64,000 bases of DNA, taken from positions 62,001 to 126,000 of the forward strand of contig NZ_JACHGR010000010.1 of assembly GCF_014202415.1 (NCBI RefSeq). The letters run 5' to 3'. Of this stretch, positions 7,520 through 19,300 are shown in pieces (position 1 is the first letter of the stretch; each line of letters opens with the position of its first letter). The position numbers and the translations under genes were made by a program. The notes beneath the pieces were generated by a model that saw only the letters and a program-made list of their open reading frames with translations, was not told where the DNA came from and searched no databases. The stretch comes from Tolumonas osonensis (GTDB lineage Bacteria; Pseudomonadota; Gammaproteobacteria; Enterobacterales; Aeromonadaceae).

Positions 7520-8317
7520 TTACCAGCCTTTCACGACACCACCGTTAAACAGTTCGGTCGCTTTTTTGAATACCGCTTCGTCCTGATAGGCTTTCACGAA
7601 GTTCTTCACTTTTTCGTCGTTCTGATTGTTTTCGCGTGCCACGATCAGGTTCACGTATGGTGATTCTTTGTCTTCCACAAACAGACCATCACGGGTTGGC
7701 TGCAGATCAACCTGAGAAGCATAGACGGTGTTGATGACCGCCAGTTCCACGTCTTCCAGTGCGCGTGGCAGTTGCGCGGCTTCCAGTTCAACGATTTTCA
7801 GGTTCTTCGGATTTTCAACGATGTCCAGCACGGTGGCAGACAGACCTGAACCTTCTTTCAGTTTCAGCAGACCCTGTTTCTGCAGCAGCAGCAGTGAACG
7901 ACCCAGGTTAGTCGGATCATTTGGCACGGCAACCTGCGCACCTTCGTTCAGCTCGCTGATGTTCTTGATCTTCTTGGAGTAGCCGGCAATCGGATAAACG
8001 AAGGTGTTACCAACCGCAACCAGTTTGAAACCGCGATCCTTGATCTGTGAATCCAGATAAGGCTTATGCTGGAACGCGTTGACGTCGATGCTGCCATCGT
8101 TCAGTGCCACGTTCGGCGTTGCAAAATCGCTGAACTGTACGATTTCCACTTCCAGACCGAATTTCTCTTTGGCGATTTTCGCTGCTTCTTCTGCTACCTG
8201 AGTTTCCGCGCCGGAGATGGCACCGACTTTCAGGTGGTTATCTTTTTTCTCGCCGCAACCGGTTAATGCGATCCCGATAATGGCGGCACTTAAAATCGCT
8301 TTGCTGAATAAATTCAT
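7520..8317 (-). CDS. metQ: Methionine-binding lipoprotein MetQ
   Basis: This 265-aa substrate-binding protein belongs to the methionine ABC importer. The N-terminal signal ends in the lipobox LTGC with Cys21 as the lipidated residue. The NLPA/MetQ family blocks LKVGAISGAETQVAE, ALNDGSIDVNAFQH, KPYLD and NTFVYPIAGYS follow, and LPRALEDVELAVINT is typical. It binds L- or D-methionine in the periplasm and delivers it to MetI/MetN. It is last in metN-metI-metQ, 59 bp after metI. High confidence. Confidence 0.96.
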   Translation of the reverse strand: MNLFSKAILSAAIIGIALTGCGEKKDNHLKVGAISGAETQVAEEAAKIAKEKFGLEVEIVQFSDFATPNVALNDGSIDVNAFQHKPYLDSQIKDRGFKLVAVGNTFVYPIAGYSKKIKNISELNEGAQVAVPNDPTNLGRSLLLLQKQGLLKLKEGSGLSATVLDIVENPKNLKIVELEAAQLPRALEDVELAVINTVYASQVDLQPTRDGLFVEDKESPYVNLIVARENNQNDEKVKNFVKAYQDEAVFKKATELFNGGVVKGW

Positions 8318-8376
8318 CGTTTACTCCTTGTTTTATGATTTACTGCGCCACCACCGGCAACAGTGTTTTTACATTC

Positions 8377-9030
8377 TTAACGATGATCGACGCGTTTTAC
8401 CAAACGCTCGCCAACGCTTTGAATCAGTTGAACCAATACGACCAGAATCGCGACAGTGATCAGCATGATGGCCGGATCAAATCGTTGATAACCATAGCGG
8501 ATACCGACGTCACCGAGCCCGCCACCACCGATGGCACCCGCCATCGCCGAGTAGTTCACCAGTGCCACCAGCGTGATCACGATGGCATTCAGAATGCCCG
8601 GTAAGGCTTCCGGCAGCATCACCTTACGGATGATCTGACGGTGCGTTGCACCCATCGCCTGCGCGGCTTCAATCAGACCGGCCGGGATCTCCATCAGCGC
8701 ACCTTCCACCAGACGGGCCAGAAACGGAATGGCGCCAATCGCCAGCGGTACAATCGCCGCATTGGTGCCGATACTAGTGCCGACAATCAGGCGGGTCAGC
8801 GGAATGATCGCGACCAGCAGAATAATGAACGGCACCGAACGACCGATGTTCACAATGGTACCCAGCACCTTGTTAAAGGCCGGATGCGCCGAAATCTGTC
8901 CCGGTTTGGTGATGTGCAGCGCAATCCCCAGCGGAACCCCTAAAATCGTGCCGAACAGGGCAGAGGCGAACACCATCCACAGGGTTTCACCCAGCGCCAG
9001 CAATAACAACTCATGCATGCTGCTGAACAT
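8377..9030 (-). CDS. metI: Methionine ABC importer permease MetI
   Basis: This is an integral membrane permease with about five membrane segments and the EAA loop region [27 protein letters not shown] choose the ATG at 9030, giving 217 aa, the length of E. coli MetI; GAGG sits 9 nt upstream. The reading frame is open to an ATG at 9048, but that GAGG would then lie inside the coding region. A third candidate is the ATG at 9018. The start overlaps the end of metN, which implies translational coupling. High confidence on function, moderate on start. Confidence 0.94.
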   Translation of the reverse strand: MFSSMHELLLLALGETLWMVFASALFGTILGVPLGIALHITKPGQISAHPAFNKVLGTIVNIGRSVPFIILLVAIIPLTRLIVGTSIGTNAAIVPLAIGAIPFLARLVEGALMEIPAGLIEAAQAMGATHRQIIRKVMLPEALPGILNAIVITLVALVNYSAMAGAIGGGGLGDVGIRYGYQRFDPAIMLITVAILVVLVQLIQSVGERLVKRVDHR

Positions 9031-10054
9031 AGCCCAATACCTCGACATCTATCTGTTGTTGCTTCAGGTAATCGATCGTCACTTGCTGTGCGTCTGCATC
9101 ACCTAACAGTTCTACCAGCAGGAAACCAAAGCGGGAATGCCCGATCTGCTCAATGCTGGCACTTAAAATACTCACATCAATCCCGAACTGGCGACTGGCG
9201 TGGGAAATCGCCGGAGTATCAATGGTGTTGCCACTGAAACCTAACCGCAGCAGCGGGATCGTGCCATCGGTCTGCGTACTCTGCAGCCGTTCGCGATACG
9301 GTGCCGGGATCTCCAGATGCAGGCTGGAGCGGATAAATTCCCGGGCCAGCGGCGACTGTGCATGCGCGAAGAACCAGCCGACTTCACCCTGTTCGATGAT
9401 CTGTCCCTGATCGATCAGAGCTACCACGTCACAGATACTTTTAACGACCGCCATTTCATGGGTGATCAGCAAAATGGTAATGCCCAGTTTCTGATTGATC
9501 TCTTTCAGCAACGTCAGAATGGACTGGGTGGTTTGCGGGTCGAGTGCCGACGTCGCTTCATCACATAACAATACTTTCGGTGCCGGACCCAGAGCACGGG
9601 CAATGGCGACACGCTGTTTCTGACCGCCGGAGAGCTGCGACGGATACGCCTTGGCGCGATGGCTCAGACCGACCAGCTCCAGCAGTTCGGTGACCCGGGC
9701 GGTGATCTTCTCTTTCGGCCAGTTGGCCAGCTCCAGTGGCAATGCCACGTTCTCAAATACGGTGCGTGACGAGAGCAGATTAAAATGCTGGAAAATCATG
9801 CCGATATTGCGGCGTGCCAGCGTCAGCGCCTGGGCATCCAGTGCGGTCAGGTCCACACCATCCACTTCCACACGGCCCTGTGTGGGACGTTCCAGCAAAT
9901 TAACACAGCGGATCAGGGTGCTTTTACCCGCACCTGATGCGCCGATCACGCCGACAATCTGGCCGGCCGGAACATCGAGTTCTATACCTTTCAAAGCGTA
10001 AAAGGCGCTTTTCCCTTCGCCGTACACTTTTGACAGGGAAGATAACTTAATCAT
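9011..10054 (-). CDS. metN: Methionine ABC importer ATPase MetN
   Basis: This 347-aa ABC ATPase (E. coli 343 aa) shows Walker [10 protein letters not shown] near residue 40, the Q-loop in MIFQHFNLL, the signature LSGGQ, Walker [13 protein letters not shown] and the switch histidine in LLITHE. The C-terminal ~100 residues form the NIL domain that binds methionine and inhibits transport when internal methionine is high. It is the first gene of the operon, downstream of three tandem met boxes. High confidence. Confidence 0.96.
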   Translation of the reverse strand: MIKLSSLSKVYGEGKSAFYALKGIELDVPAGQIVGVIGASGAGKSTLIRCVNLLERPTQGRVEVDGVDLTALDAQALTLARRNIGMIFQHFNLLSSRTVFENVALPLELANWPKEKITARVTELLELVGLSHRAKAYPSQLSGGQKQRVAIARALGPAPKVLLCDEATSALDPQTTQSILTLLKEINQKLGITILLITHEMAVVKSICDVVALIDQGQIIEQGEVGWFFAHAQSPLAREFIRSSLHLEIPAPYRERLQSTQTDGTIPLLRLGFSGNTIDTPAISHASRQFGIDVSILSASIEQIGHSRFGFLLVELLGDADAQQVTIDYLKQQQIDVEVLGYVQQHA

Positions 10055-10170
10055 AAGGGAACCGTTATTTACTCAAAAATCCACCAATAGCAGGTGGTTA
10101 CAGAAAATCAGACTGAATAGCGATGAGCTGTCAGGAGTTCATGCTACGAGTCATTATCAGGTATGTCAAC

Positions 10171-10194
10171 GGACATTTGGATGTTTAGACGTCC
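10171..10194 (-). promoter_or_regulatory. MetJ operator (three tandem met boxes) for metNIQ
   Basis: Three contiguous 8-mers, GGACATTT, GGATGTTT and AGACGTCC, match the AGACGTCT met box at 5, 5 and 7 of 8 positions. They lie 117-140 bp upstream of the metN start. MetJ with S-adenosylmethionine binds such tandem boxes cooperatively and represses methionine genes. This supports the methionine assignment of the transporter. Confidence 0.8.
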
Positions 10195-10272
10195 AAAACC
10201 GGGAATCGTTATGCAAAAAACAGATATGGAAATATCATGGCTTCTTTGAGGTATCACCCGGAGCCTCCTTTT

Positions 10273-11313
10273 TCAGCGCCGCTGCGTCAGCAGTTCCCGC
10301 CATGCCGCAGGCAGATAGCGTTGCAGCAGTTGCTGAATTCTGGCCTCATGGCGCTGCCACAGCAGGCCAAGCCAGATAATACCCAGGCCGATCAGCGAGA
10401 GGACAAACGGAAAAACCAGACTGTCCCTGAATAGATCCCAGGCCAGATAACCAAGATATCCCGCGACGCCCATACCACCAAACACGGCAAAGACACGCCG
10501 CCCAATCATGCCGCCGGTCGCGATGAGCAGCAGATTGATCAGGCAGTAACCCAGCTTGCTCAGTTCGCTGTCAGAATGTTGCATGGATAAACTGCCCCAG
10601 AAGGCCATTAGTCCGAACAGATAGAGCCACCAGGCAAAATCAAGGGTGTGGCGGGTTCGCAGATCGATATAAAACGCCAGGCACAGCATCAGCAGACCCA
10701 CCACCATGGAAACCTGCTGCCGGTGATGCCAGCTGTAATCCTCATCCTGAAACAGGAACGGCGTCAGGTCCATGCTCAGATACCACAACACCACCGCCAG
10801 AGGCATCACCATAAATGGTAACCGGTATCGCCACAGCAGGAGGGCACCGAACAGCAAGGTGCCCAGTTCCATCATCAGCCAGCGCCAGTCGATGTAGCGG
10901 TGGAAATCGCGGTATTCGGTATGCGCGGCACCATTCCAGTAGCCCAGGTGTGCCTGCAGCCCGTAAATCGCCAGCGGTACCATGGTGACGGCCAGTGCGG
11001 CGAGTAATCCGGCAGGGACCGGTTGCCGCTGTTGCCACAATAACCAGTCCGCGACCAGACAGGCGGCAATGCCGTAGCCACAGGCGATGAGAAAAATGCC
11101 GATGCCGCCAAAGGCGTCCCAGCCAAGGGTCATAAACAGGCTCATGGCAGCGATAGCGATGAGTCCGCCCAGATAGAACAGAATATGGGTCGCACGGAAG
11201 GAGGCATTTTCCGCCGGCAGATTTTGCAGATAGTTCCAGAGCGGTGTGATTTGTTCGGGGGTGAGTAACCCCTTCTCGCTGGCCTGTTGCAGGTGCCGTT
11301 GTTTCAGCTCCAT
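10273..11313 (-). CDS. Multi-pass membrane protein, DUF2157-like, function unknown
   Basis: This 346-aa protein has a soluble N-terminus of ~40 residues (QASEKGLLTPEQITPLWNYL) followed by about eight to ten hydrophobic segments. The layout of a short helical N-terminal region reading 'G-x-L-T/S-x-E-Q' and then many membrane spans resembles DUF2157-type membrane proteins; this is a resemblance from memory, not a search result. The C-terminus is basic (QRYLPAAWRELLTQRR). It stands alone between metNIQ and mreB, on the strand opposite mreB. I can give no function. Confidence 0.7.
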   Translation of the reverse strand: MELKQRHLQQASEKGLLTPEQITPLWNYLQNLPAENASFRATHILFYLGGLIAIAAMSLFMTLGWDAFGGIGIFLIACGYGIAACLVADWLLWQQRQPVPAGLLAALAVTMVPLAIYGLQAHLGYWNGAAHTEYRDFHRYIDWRWLMMELGTLLFGALLLWRYRLPFMVMPLAVVLWYLSMDLTPFLFQDEDYSWHHRQQVSMVVGLLMLCLAFYIDLRTRHTLDFAWWLYLFGLMAFWGSLSMQHSDSELSKLGYCLINLLLIATGGMIGRRVFAVFGGMGVAGYLGYLAWDLFRDSLVFPFVLSLIGLGIIWLGLLWQRHEARIQQLLQRYLPAAWRELLTQRR

Positions 11314-12660
<1,347 letters not shown>

Positions 12661-12709
12661 CTGAGTCTGTCCGGCGTGGCATAACGACTGCTCCGGACTG
12701 ATAGCATCC

Positions 12710-13750
12710 ATGCGGACTATTTTCGGCAGGGGTTCATCCCTGCAACTCCGGTTATTTATCACTGTGCTGCTGTCACTGGCGGGCATCGTTGCGGATGCCC
12801 GTTTTCATCTGTTTGACGGCATGCGTCTTTACATCAATACCTTTGCCAGCCCGTTACTGCACCTGGCTAGTGTTCCCCGCGATGTGGTCGAAGAGGCCAG
12901 CCTGCAACTGAAATCCCGCAGTGAATTGCTGAAAGACAATCAGCAACTGCAGCAACAGCTTTTTCTGTTGCGCAGCGATCTGCTACGCATGGCGGAACTG
13001 AGTCAGGAAAACCGCCGTCTGCGTGAATTGCTTGGCTCGCCGGTGACGCAGGATTCCCGCAAGCTGGTGGCCCGGATCCTGTCTGTGGACTCCGATCCCT
13101 TTGTCTATCAGGTCGTGATCGATAAAGGCATTGAGCACCATGTCTATGAGGGACAGCCGGTCGTCAATGATCAGGGTGTTATCGGTCAGGTGGTCAGTGT
13201 CGGTAAAACCTCAAGCCGGGTATTGCTGATTACCGACGTCAGTCATGCCTTGCCGGTGCGGGTATTACGTAATGATTTGCGCGCGATCGCGGCCGGAACC
13301 GGCAATATCAATGAGCTGACCCTGAATAATCTGCCTCGTAACGTGGATATCCGGGATGGCGATATTCTGGTGACCTCGGGCATGGGTGGCCATTTCCCGG
13401 AAGGGTATCCGGTGGCGAAGATCACCCGGATGGCGAATGAAGAACAGAGTCCGTTTGCCGAAATCAAGGCTGAACCGCTAGCGACGCTGGACAGACTGCG
13501 TTATGTCCTGCTGCTTTGGGAAGATGCCAAAGCCATGGGACCGTTGCCGGTCATGAGTGAGGCTTCTTCTGCGGCGGCAGCAACCTCTGCGGCGATCTCG
13601 ACTTCTGCCGCAACCGCCACGGTACCGTCACCATCCCTGGAACAAACCCCGGAGAAGGGGCAGAAAATCGGCGCTGAAGTTACGTCGGCTGCAAAAAATA
13701 AATCCGTATTCATGACATCCGGAAAAGAGAAGCATCAGGAGCAGAGATAA
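12710..13750 (+). CDS. mreC: Rod-shape protein MreC
   Basis: This 346-aa bitopic protein has a basic start (MRTIFGRGSSLQLRLF), one membrane helix (about 14-30), a periplasmic coiled coil (about 65-110, rich in Q and L) and the MreC beta domains with VARILSVDSDPFVYQVVIDKG, VYEGQPVV and LVTSGMGGHFPEGYPVA. It bridges MreB/MreD to PBP2 and RodA. The last ~60 residues (from about 283) are an Ala/Ser/Thr/Pro-rich low-complexity tail not needed for the fold. Its stop overlaps the mreD start (TAATG). High confidence. Confidence 0.96.
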   Translation: MRTIFGRGSSLQLRLFITVLLSLAGIVADARFHLFDGMRLYINTFASPLLHLASVPRDVVEEASLQLKSRSELLKDNQQLQQQLFLLRSDLLRMAELSQENRRLRELLGSPVTQDSRKLVARILSVDSDPFVYQVVIDKGIEHHVYEGQPVVNDQGVIGQVVSVGKTSSRVLLITDVSHALPVRVLRNDLRAIAAGTGNINELTLNNLPRNVDIRDGDILVTSGMGGHFPEGYPVAKITRMANEEQSPFAEIKAEPLATLDRLRYVLLLWEDAKAMGPLPVMSEASSAAAATSAAISTSAATATVPSPSLEQTPEKGQKIGAEVTSAAKNKSVFMTSGKEKHQEQR

Positions 13751-14241
13751 TGAGCGGCTCATTGACCGGTCATGGTAAAGGTTCAATCTATTTAACACTG
13801 ATTGTGGCGATTATTCTGGCAATGGTGCCATTGCCGGTCGCAATCGATATGTTCCGCCCGGACTGGGTGGCATTGGTTGTCCTGTATTGGGTTATAGCAT
13901 TACCGCATCATCTGAGCATTGTCAGTGCCTGGGTGGTGGGACTGATCATGGATATTCTGCTGGGTTCGACTCTGGGGATCCATGCGCTGGGAATGGCGGT
14001 CACGACCTATGTGGCTGCGGCGCAATACCAGAAGATCCGTAATTTCTCTGTCTGGCAACAGGCGCTGGTAATGGGATCCCTGATCTTCATCGGCCAGTTG
14101 CTGATTTTCTGGGTGGAGCATCTGTTTGCCTCGCCCCGCCTCAATACCCGTTTTGTCTGGGCATCGCTGAGTTCCACGCTGCTTTGGCCTTCGGTCTATC
14201 TCTTTCTGCGGTATATCCGCCGCCGATTCAACATCAGGTAA
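13750..14241 (+). CDS. mreD: Rod-shape protein MreD
   Basis: This 163-aa inner-membrane protein has about five hydrophobic segments and matches E. coli MreD (162 aa) in size and layout. Typical blocks are [19 protein letters not shown] and [18 protein letters not shown]. It is part of the elongasome with MreB and MreC, and its one-base overlap with mreC suggests coupled translation. High confidence. Confidence 0.95.
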   Translation: MSGSLTGHGKGSIYLTLIVAIILAMVPLPVAIDMFRPDWVALVVLYWVIALPHHLSIVSAWVVGLIMDILLGSTLGIHALGMAVTTYVAAAQYQKIRNFSVWQQALVMGSLIFIGQLLIFWVEHLFASPRLNTRFVWASLSSTLLWPSVYLFLRYIRRRFNIR

Positions 14242-14246
14242 ACATT

Positions 14247-14840
14247 ATGTCAGCCTGCGCCGTTTTATATCTGGCATCGGCCTCACCCCGCCGCCGGGAG
14301 CTGTTATCACTGCTGGATTACCCTTTTGACGTGCTGGCAGTGGATGTCGAGGAACAACGGCAACCCGATGAATTACCGGCTGAGTATGTGCAGCGTCTGG
14401 CCCGGGATAAATCGCAGGCCGGCTGGCTGGCCTGCGGTGGCCAGAAACCGGTATTAGGTGCCGACACCATCGTGGTTTTTGAGCAAGAAGTGCTGGAAAA
14501 ACCACGGGATTTCGCCGATGCTCAGCGTATATTGCAGTTATTGTCAGGTAATACCCATACCGTGATGACGGCGGTGGCGCTTTCTTCGGAACTGGACTGT
14601 GAAGTGGTACTGGTCAGTTCGCAGGTCACGTTCCGTAAATTAACGCCGGAAGAGATCCGTCGTTACTGGCAAAGCGGCGAACCGGCGGATAAAGCCGGGG
14701 CCTATGGCATTCAGGGTATTGGCGGGAAGTTCGTCAGTCATCTCAGTGGCAGTTATTCCGCTGTGGTGGGATTGCCGCTGCTGGAAACCGATTTGTTACT
14801 GCAAAAAGTATTGTCACCACTCATGACGTCAGATTATTAA
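14247..14840 (+). CDS. maf: Maf-family nucleoside triphosphate pyrophosphatase (YhdE type)
   Basis: This enzyme hydrolyses non-canonical or methylated NTPs (dTTP/UTP for the YhdE type) to the monophosphate. The ATG at 14247, 5 bp after mreD, gives 197 aa, the same as E. coli YhdE. The frame is open back to 14184, but that start lies inside mreD. The motifs are intact: [35 protein letters not shown] (the catalytic aspartate), LEKPRD, and [13 protein letters not shown] with [12 protein letters not shown] near the end. High confidence. Confidence 0.95.
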   Translation: MSACAVLYLASASPRRRELLSLLDYPFDVLAVDVEEQRQPDELPAEYVQRLARDKSQAGWLACGGQKPVLGADTIVVFEQEVLEKPRDFADAQRILQLLSGNTHTVMTAVALSSELDCEVVLVSSQVTFRKLTPEEIRRYWQSGEPADKAGAYGIQGIGGKFVSHLSGSYSAVVGLPLLETDLLLQKVLSPLMTSDY

Positions 14841-14849
14841 GGCTGAACT

Positions 14850-16319
14850 ATGTCAACCGAATTGCTGGTCAACGTAACCCCTTCCGAGACCCGTGTCGCG
14901 CTGGTGGATCATGGCATGTTGCAGGAAGTGCATATTGAGCGCCAGGCCAAACGCGGGATTGTCGGTAACATATACAAAGGCAAAATCAGCCGGGTATTAC
15001 CCGGTATGCAGGCCGCGTTTGTCGATATTGGCATGGATAAAGCCGCATTTCTGCACGCCTCCGATATTGTGCCGCACACCGAATGTGTGGATGTAAAAGA
15101 GAAAGAGCACTTTCAGGCCGGTAATATTGCCGAACTGGTTCGCCAGGGGCAGGACATCATGGTACAGGTGGTGAAAGATCCCATGGGCACCAAAGGTGCC
15201 CGTCTGACCACGGATATCACGCTGCCGTCCCGTTATCTGGTGTTTATGCCGGGCAGTGCGCATGTCGGGGTTTCACAACGCATCGACAGTGAAGAAGAGC
15301 GTGAGCGCCTCAAGCAGATCGTGAGTAACCATGTCGACGAACTGGGCGGTTTTATTGTCCGTACGGCGGCCGAAGGTGTCGGTGAGAAAGAGCTGGAACA
15401 GGACACCATCTTCCTGAAACGCTTATGGCGCAAAGTGCTGGAACGCCGGCAGAAATATCCGACCAGTCATGTGCTGTACGCCGAGTGGAGTCTGGCCTTC
15501 CGTATCCTGCGTGATTTTGTGGGTGATGAACTGGACAGGATCCGGGTCGATTCACGGCAGACTTACGAGCAACTGGCGCATTTCACCGATGAATTCGTAC
15601 CGGAAATGGCTGGCAAACTGGATTACTACTCCGGGGAGTCGCCGATTTTTGACTTGTATGATGTCGAGAATGAGATTCAGCGTGCGCTGGAGCGCAAGGT
15701 CGAGCTGAAATCCGGCGGTTATCTGATCATTGATCAGACCGAAGCCATGACCACGATTGATATCAATACCGGTGCGTTTGTTGGTCACCGCAATCTGGAA
15801 GAGACCATCTTCAACACCAACATTGAAGCGACTGCCGCCATTGCGCGTCAGTTGCGGCTGCGTAATCTCGGCGGCATTATCATTATCGATTTCATTGATA
15901 TGCAGAGTGAGGATCACCGCCGCCGCGTCCTGCAAAGTCTGGAACAGGCTCTGGCAAAAGATCGCGCCAAAACCGGGGTGAATGGTTTCTCGCAACTCGG
16001 GCTGGTTGAAATGACGCGTAAGCGTACCCGGGAAAGTCTGGAGCATGTCCTCTGCTCCGAATGTCCTGCCTGCAAAGGCCGGGGACGGGTGAAAACCGTG
16101 GAATCCGTCTGCTACGAGATTCTGCGTGAAATTCTGCGCGTCAACCGGGCGTATGATGCCGACCAGTTTGTCGTGTACGCCTCACCGGCAGTGGCGGAAG
16201 CGTTGCGTGGTGATGAATCCCATAGCCTAGCGGAGCTGGAGGTGTTCATCAGCAAACAGGTCAAGGTGCAGCCTGAGCCCTTGTACAACCAGGAGCAGTA
16301 TGACGTGGTGATGATGTAA
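14850..16319 (+). CDS. rng: Ribonuclease G
   Basis: This 489-aa endoribonuclease, identical in length to E. coli RNase G (CafA), processes the 5' end of 16S rRNA and degrades some mRNAs. The N-terminal S1 domain (about 35-130) contains GNIYKGKISRVLPGMQAAFVD. The catalytic DNase I-like region has TIDINTGAFVG and IIIDFIDM with the metal-binding aspartates. The zinc-link CSECPACKG appears near residue 405. It starts 9 bp after maf and is followed directly by yhdP, an arrangement common in gammaproteobacteria. High confidence. Confidence 0.97.
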   Translation: MSTELLVNVTPSETRVALVDHGMLQEVHIERQAKRGIVGNIYKGKISRVLPGMQAAFVDIGMDKAAFLHASDIVPHTECVDVKEKEHFQAGNIAELVRQGQDIMVQVVKDPMGTKGARLTTDITLPSRYLVFMPGSAHVGVSQRIDSEEERERLKQIVSNHVDELGGFIVRTAAEGVGEKELEQDTIFLKRLWRKVLERRQKYPTSHVLYAEWSLAFRILRDFVGDELDRIRVDSRQTYEQLAHFTDEFVPEMAGKLDYYSGESPIFDLYDVENEIQRALERKVELKSGGYLIIDQTEAMTTIDINTGAFVGHRNLEETIFNTNIEATAAIARQLRLRNLGGIIIIDFIDMQSEDHRRRVLQSLEQALAKDRAKTGVNGFSQLGLVEMTRKRTRESLEHVLCSECPACKGRGRVKTVESVCYEILREILRVNRAYDADQFVVYASPAVAEALRGDESHSLAELEVFISKQVKVQPEPLYNQEQYDVVMM

Positions 16320-19300
16320 GTGAACTGGCGTGGCATTGTGCGTGGCGGCGCTGTTTTCCTTTCCGTTATTCTGATGCTGCTGGCAGTGCTGGTTACCGCG
16401 CTGCGCTTTGGACTGCCCGATTTACAGCCGCATCGGGACTGGATACTGAAACAGTTATTGCCGGATACGGTGTCATCCGCATCAGTAGCGCAGATTGGCT
16501 GGCGCTGGCAGGATTATGGCCTGCAACTGGAACTGCGCGATGTGGCGTTACGGCAGCAAGGCGCCGTCCCGTTTGAGCTCAGTGCCAAGCAGCTGCAATT
16601 GCACTGTAATCCGTTCCTGCAGTTCTGGAAAACACACGGTTGTCTGGCCACGCTGCAGGCAGATCAACTGCAACTGACACTGAACTTGCCTAAAGCGGCG
16701 GCATCGTCTGCCGAAAGCCCTGACCTGAATGACGTCCTGCCGCTGTTACTGGAGCAGTTCGCGCAGGCCAATATTACCGACAGTCAGATCCGGTTATTCC
16801 GTCAGCAACAGTTACTGGCGGAATTTCATATCGATCAGCTCTATGCGGAAAACCGGGGCGGAGCGCACAAGCTTTTTTCCCGTATCTCCGTGGCACAGCA
16901 GGCCCTGGTCGTGCCGTTATTGCTGCAGGCGGAATTGCAGGGCGCAGCGCGTCAGGATGCCCTGCAGGGACATATCTATCTGGCGACAGAACCGCATGCC
17001 AGCAAACAGCCGGGGGCCTTGTTGCCCACGCCGCTGGCAGTCAATGCACAATCTATCCACGGTTCACTGGCGTTTCAGCTCTGGCTGGAGCGGCAACCTG
17101 GTCAGTGGCAGAGCGCATTGCTGCAACTGGGTTTAAACCGTCTTGGCTGGCAGCAGGCCGAACAGCAGCACAGCCTGGAACTGCAGGGTGGAGAAATCGT
17201 CTGGCAGCGTCATGCCGATGACTGGCAGCTATACAGCCAGGGATTGCAATTACACAGTGATAATCAGCCCTGGCGGTCATGGCAACTGCAACTGAACAAG
17301 CAGGCTGAACAATACACCGGGCAAATGGATCCGTTGCTGCTGAGTGAATTGACTCCGCTGGCGGGGATGTTGCTGCCGGTGGAGTCGGCTGCGTCAGAAG
17401 CGCTGCGGACGCTGACGCCGCAGGGCCGGCTGAGCGAATTCCGTTTTTCCCGCGATGAAGCACAGGACAGCTGGCAGTTCAGCGGGCAGATGGAGCAGTT
17501 ACAGTGGCAGCGCTGGCGCATGATTCCCGGGCTGCATGATGTGGACGCCTCTTTCCATCTGTCGCCACAGGGCGTAGCTCTGACGGTCCAACAGTTAAAA
17601 CCGCAGACATGGGATTTGCAGCCCTATTTTGAAAAGCCATGGCCGGTAGAGGCGTTTTCGGCCGTTCTGAACTGGCAGAAATTGAGTGATGGCTGGGCAT
17701 TAACTGCGGAACAGGTGCAACTCAAAACCGACGTGGTTACCACCGCAACCCAATTCCGTCTGAGTCAGGAAGGAAAACAGCCCCTGTTTCTGGCGCTGGA
17801 CAGCGGTGTTGATCTGAAAGATGCCAGTCAGGCGCATTACTATTTTCCGCACGGTGCCATGGGCGAGCCGGTGATCAAGTACCTGACCAGTGCATTACAG
17901 GGCGGGCATGCTGAAAATGCCCGCATCCTGTGGCATGGCGCCTTCCGTGATTTTCCGTTCAAAGAGAAAAACGGCATCTTCCAGGCATGGGTGCCGTTAC
18001 GTGATGCCACTTTCCAGTTCGGTGCCGGCTGGCTGCCGTTACGCGAAATGTCACTGGACTTGTTGTTTGAGAATGATCGTCTGGATATGCAGGGCGATCA
18101 CGCCCTGCTCGGTGATGCCAGTTCGCCGCGCCTGCATGCCTGGTTTCCGAAACTGGCACCAGGTGCCCGTCTGTACATTGATGCCGATATTGCCGGGACC
18201 GGTGAAGCGGTCAGCGATTATCTCTACCGCTCTCCGCTGCAGAATTCCGTTGGCAGTGCGCTGCAGGCCGTCCGCATACAGAAGCCATTAACCGGTGAGC
18301 TGAAACTGGATATTCCGATGGATGGCAGTCAGGTTAAGGTCAATGGCAAAGTAAAACTGGCAGGAAACAGTTTGTATCTTCCGAGTCTGGATTTACCACT
18401 GGAGCAGTTGCAAGGCGAACTGAGCTTCGATGACAATAAAACAGCGATAGAAGAACTGCAGGCCACCTTATGGGGGCAGCCATTGCGCGTGCAGTATGCC
18501 GGTGAACAACAAGCCGATGAATATCAGGTCAAATTGGGTCTGCAGGGAGAGTGGGATAGTCAGCGCGACAAGGTATTACCGCAGTTGGCGCACCAGACGC
18601 TGCAGGGGCGGGCAAACTGGCAGGGCACACTGGATCTGCATCTGTATAAGGGCGGGCATTATTATTACGATGCCCGACTGACCAGCCCACTGACATCGCT
18701 GGCGCTGGATTTGCCGGCACCGTACAACAAACCAGCCGGCCGCAACTGGCCGCTGCAGGTCAAAGTCAGCGGTAACCAGAACAGCAGCGTGATCAATGGA
18801 TCGCTGAATCATGAATGGCAGTTGCAGGCGGACTGGGCTCCGGACCAGAAACAGTTCCGCCGTTTCTGGCTGGATAATCAGGTGATTGAGCGCAGTACCG
18901 GCCCCCGTTTACCGTTCTCGGTCAGCGCCATTCTGAGTGAGGCTGATGTTTCTGCCTGGCTGGACTGGTGGCAGCGCTGGCCGAAAAATGGGCTGCAGAC
19001 CGTCAATCAGCTGTTTCCAAGCGTCGGTGCGGTAGATGTACGGGTGGATAAACTGCATCTGGCGGATCAGCTATGGCGCGATGTCCGGTTTAATATGAGC
19101 CCGGATCGTGATGGTAACCGTATCTGGCTGGAGAGCAGTAAAGCGCAGGGTATGATTCATCTGCCGGCTAGCAAGAAGAAACCGATCCGTATTGATATGG
19201 CCCGTCTCTACTGGGCTGACAGTGGTGAGGACAAGCCAGCAGAACCGCCGATGAGCCTGAGTACACAACAGGCATGGCTTGCGCGCTGGCCGGACTTATT

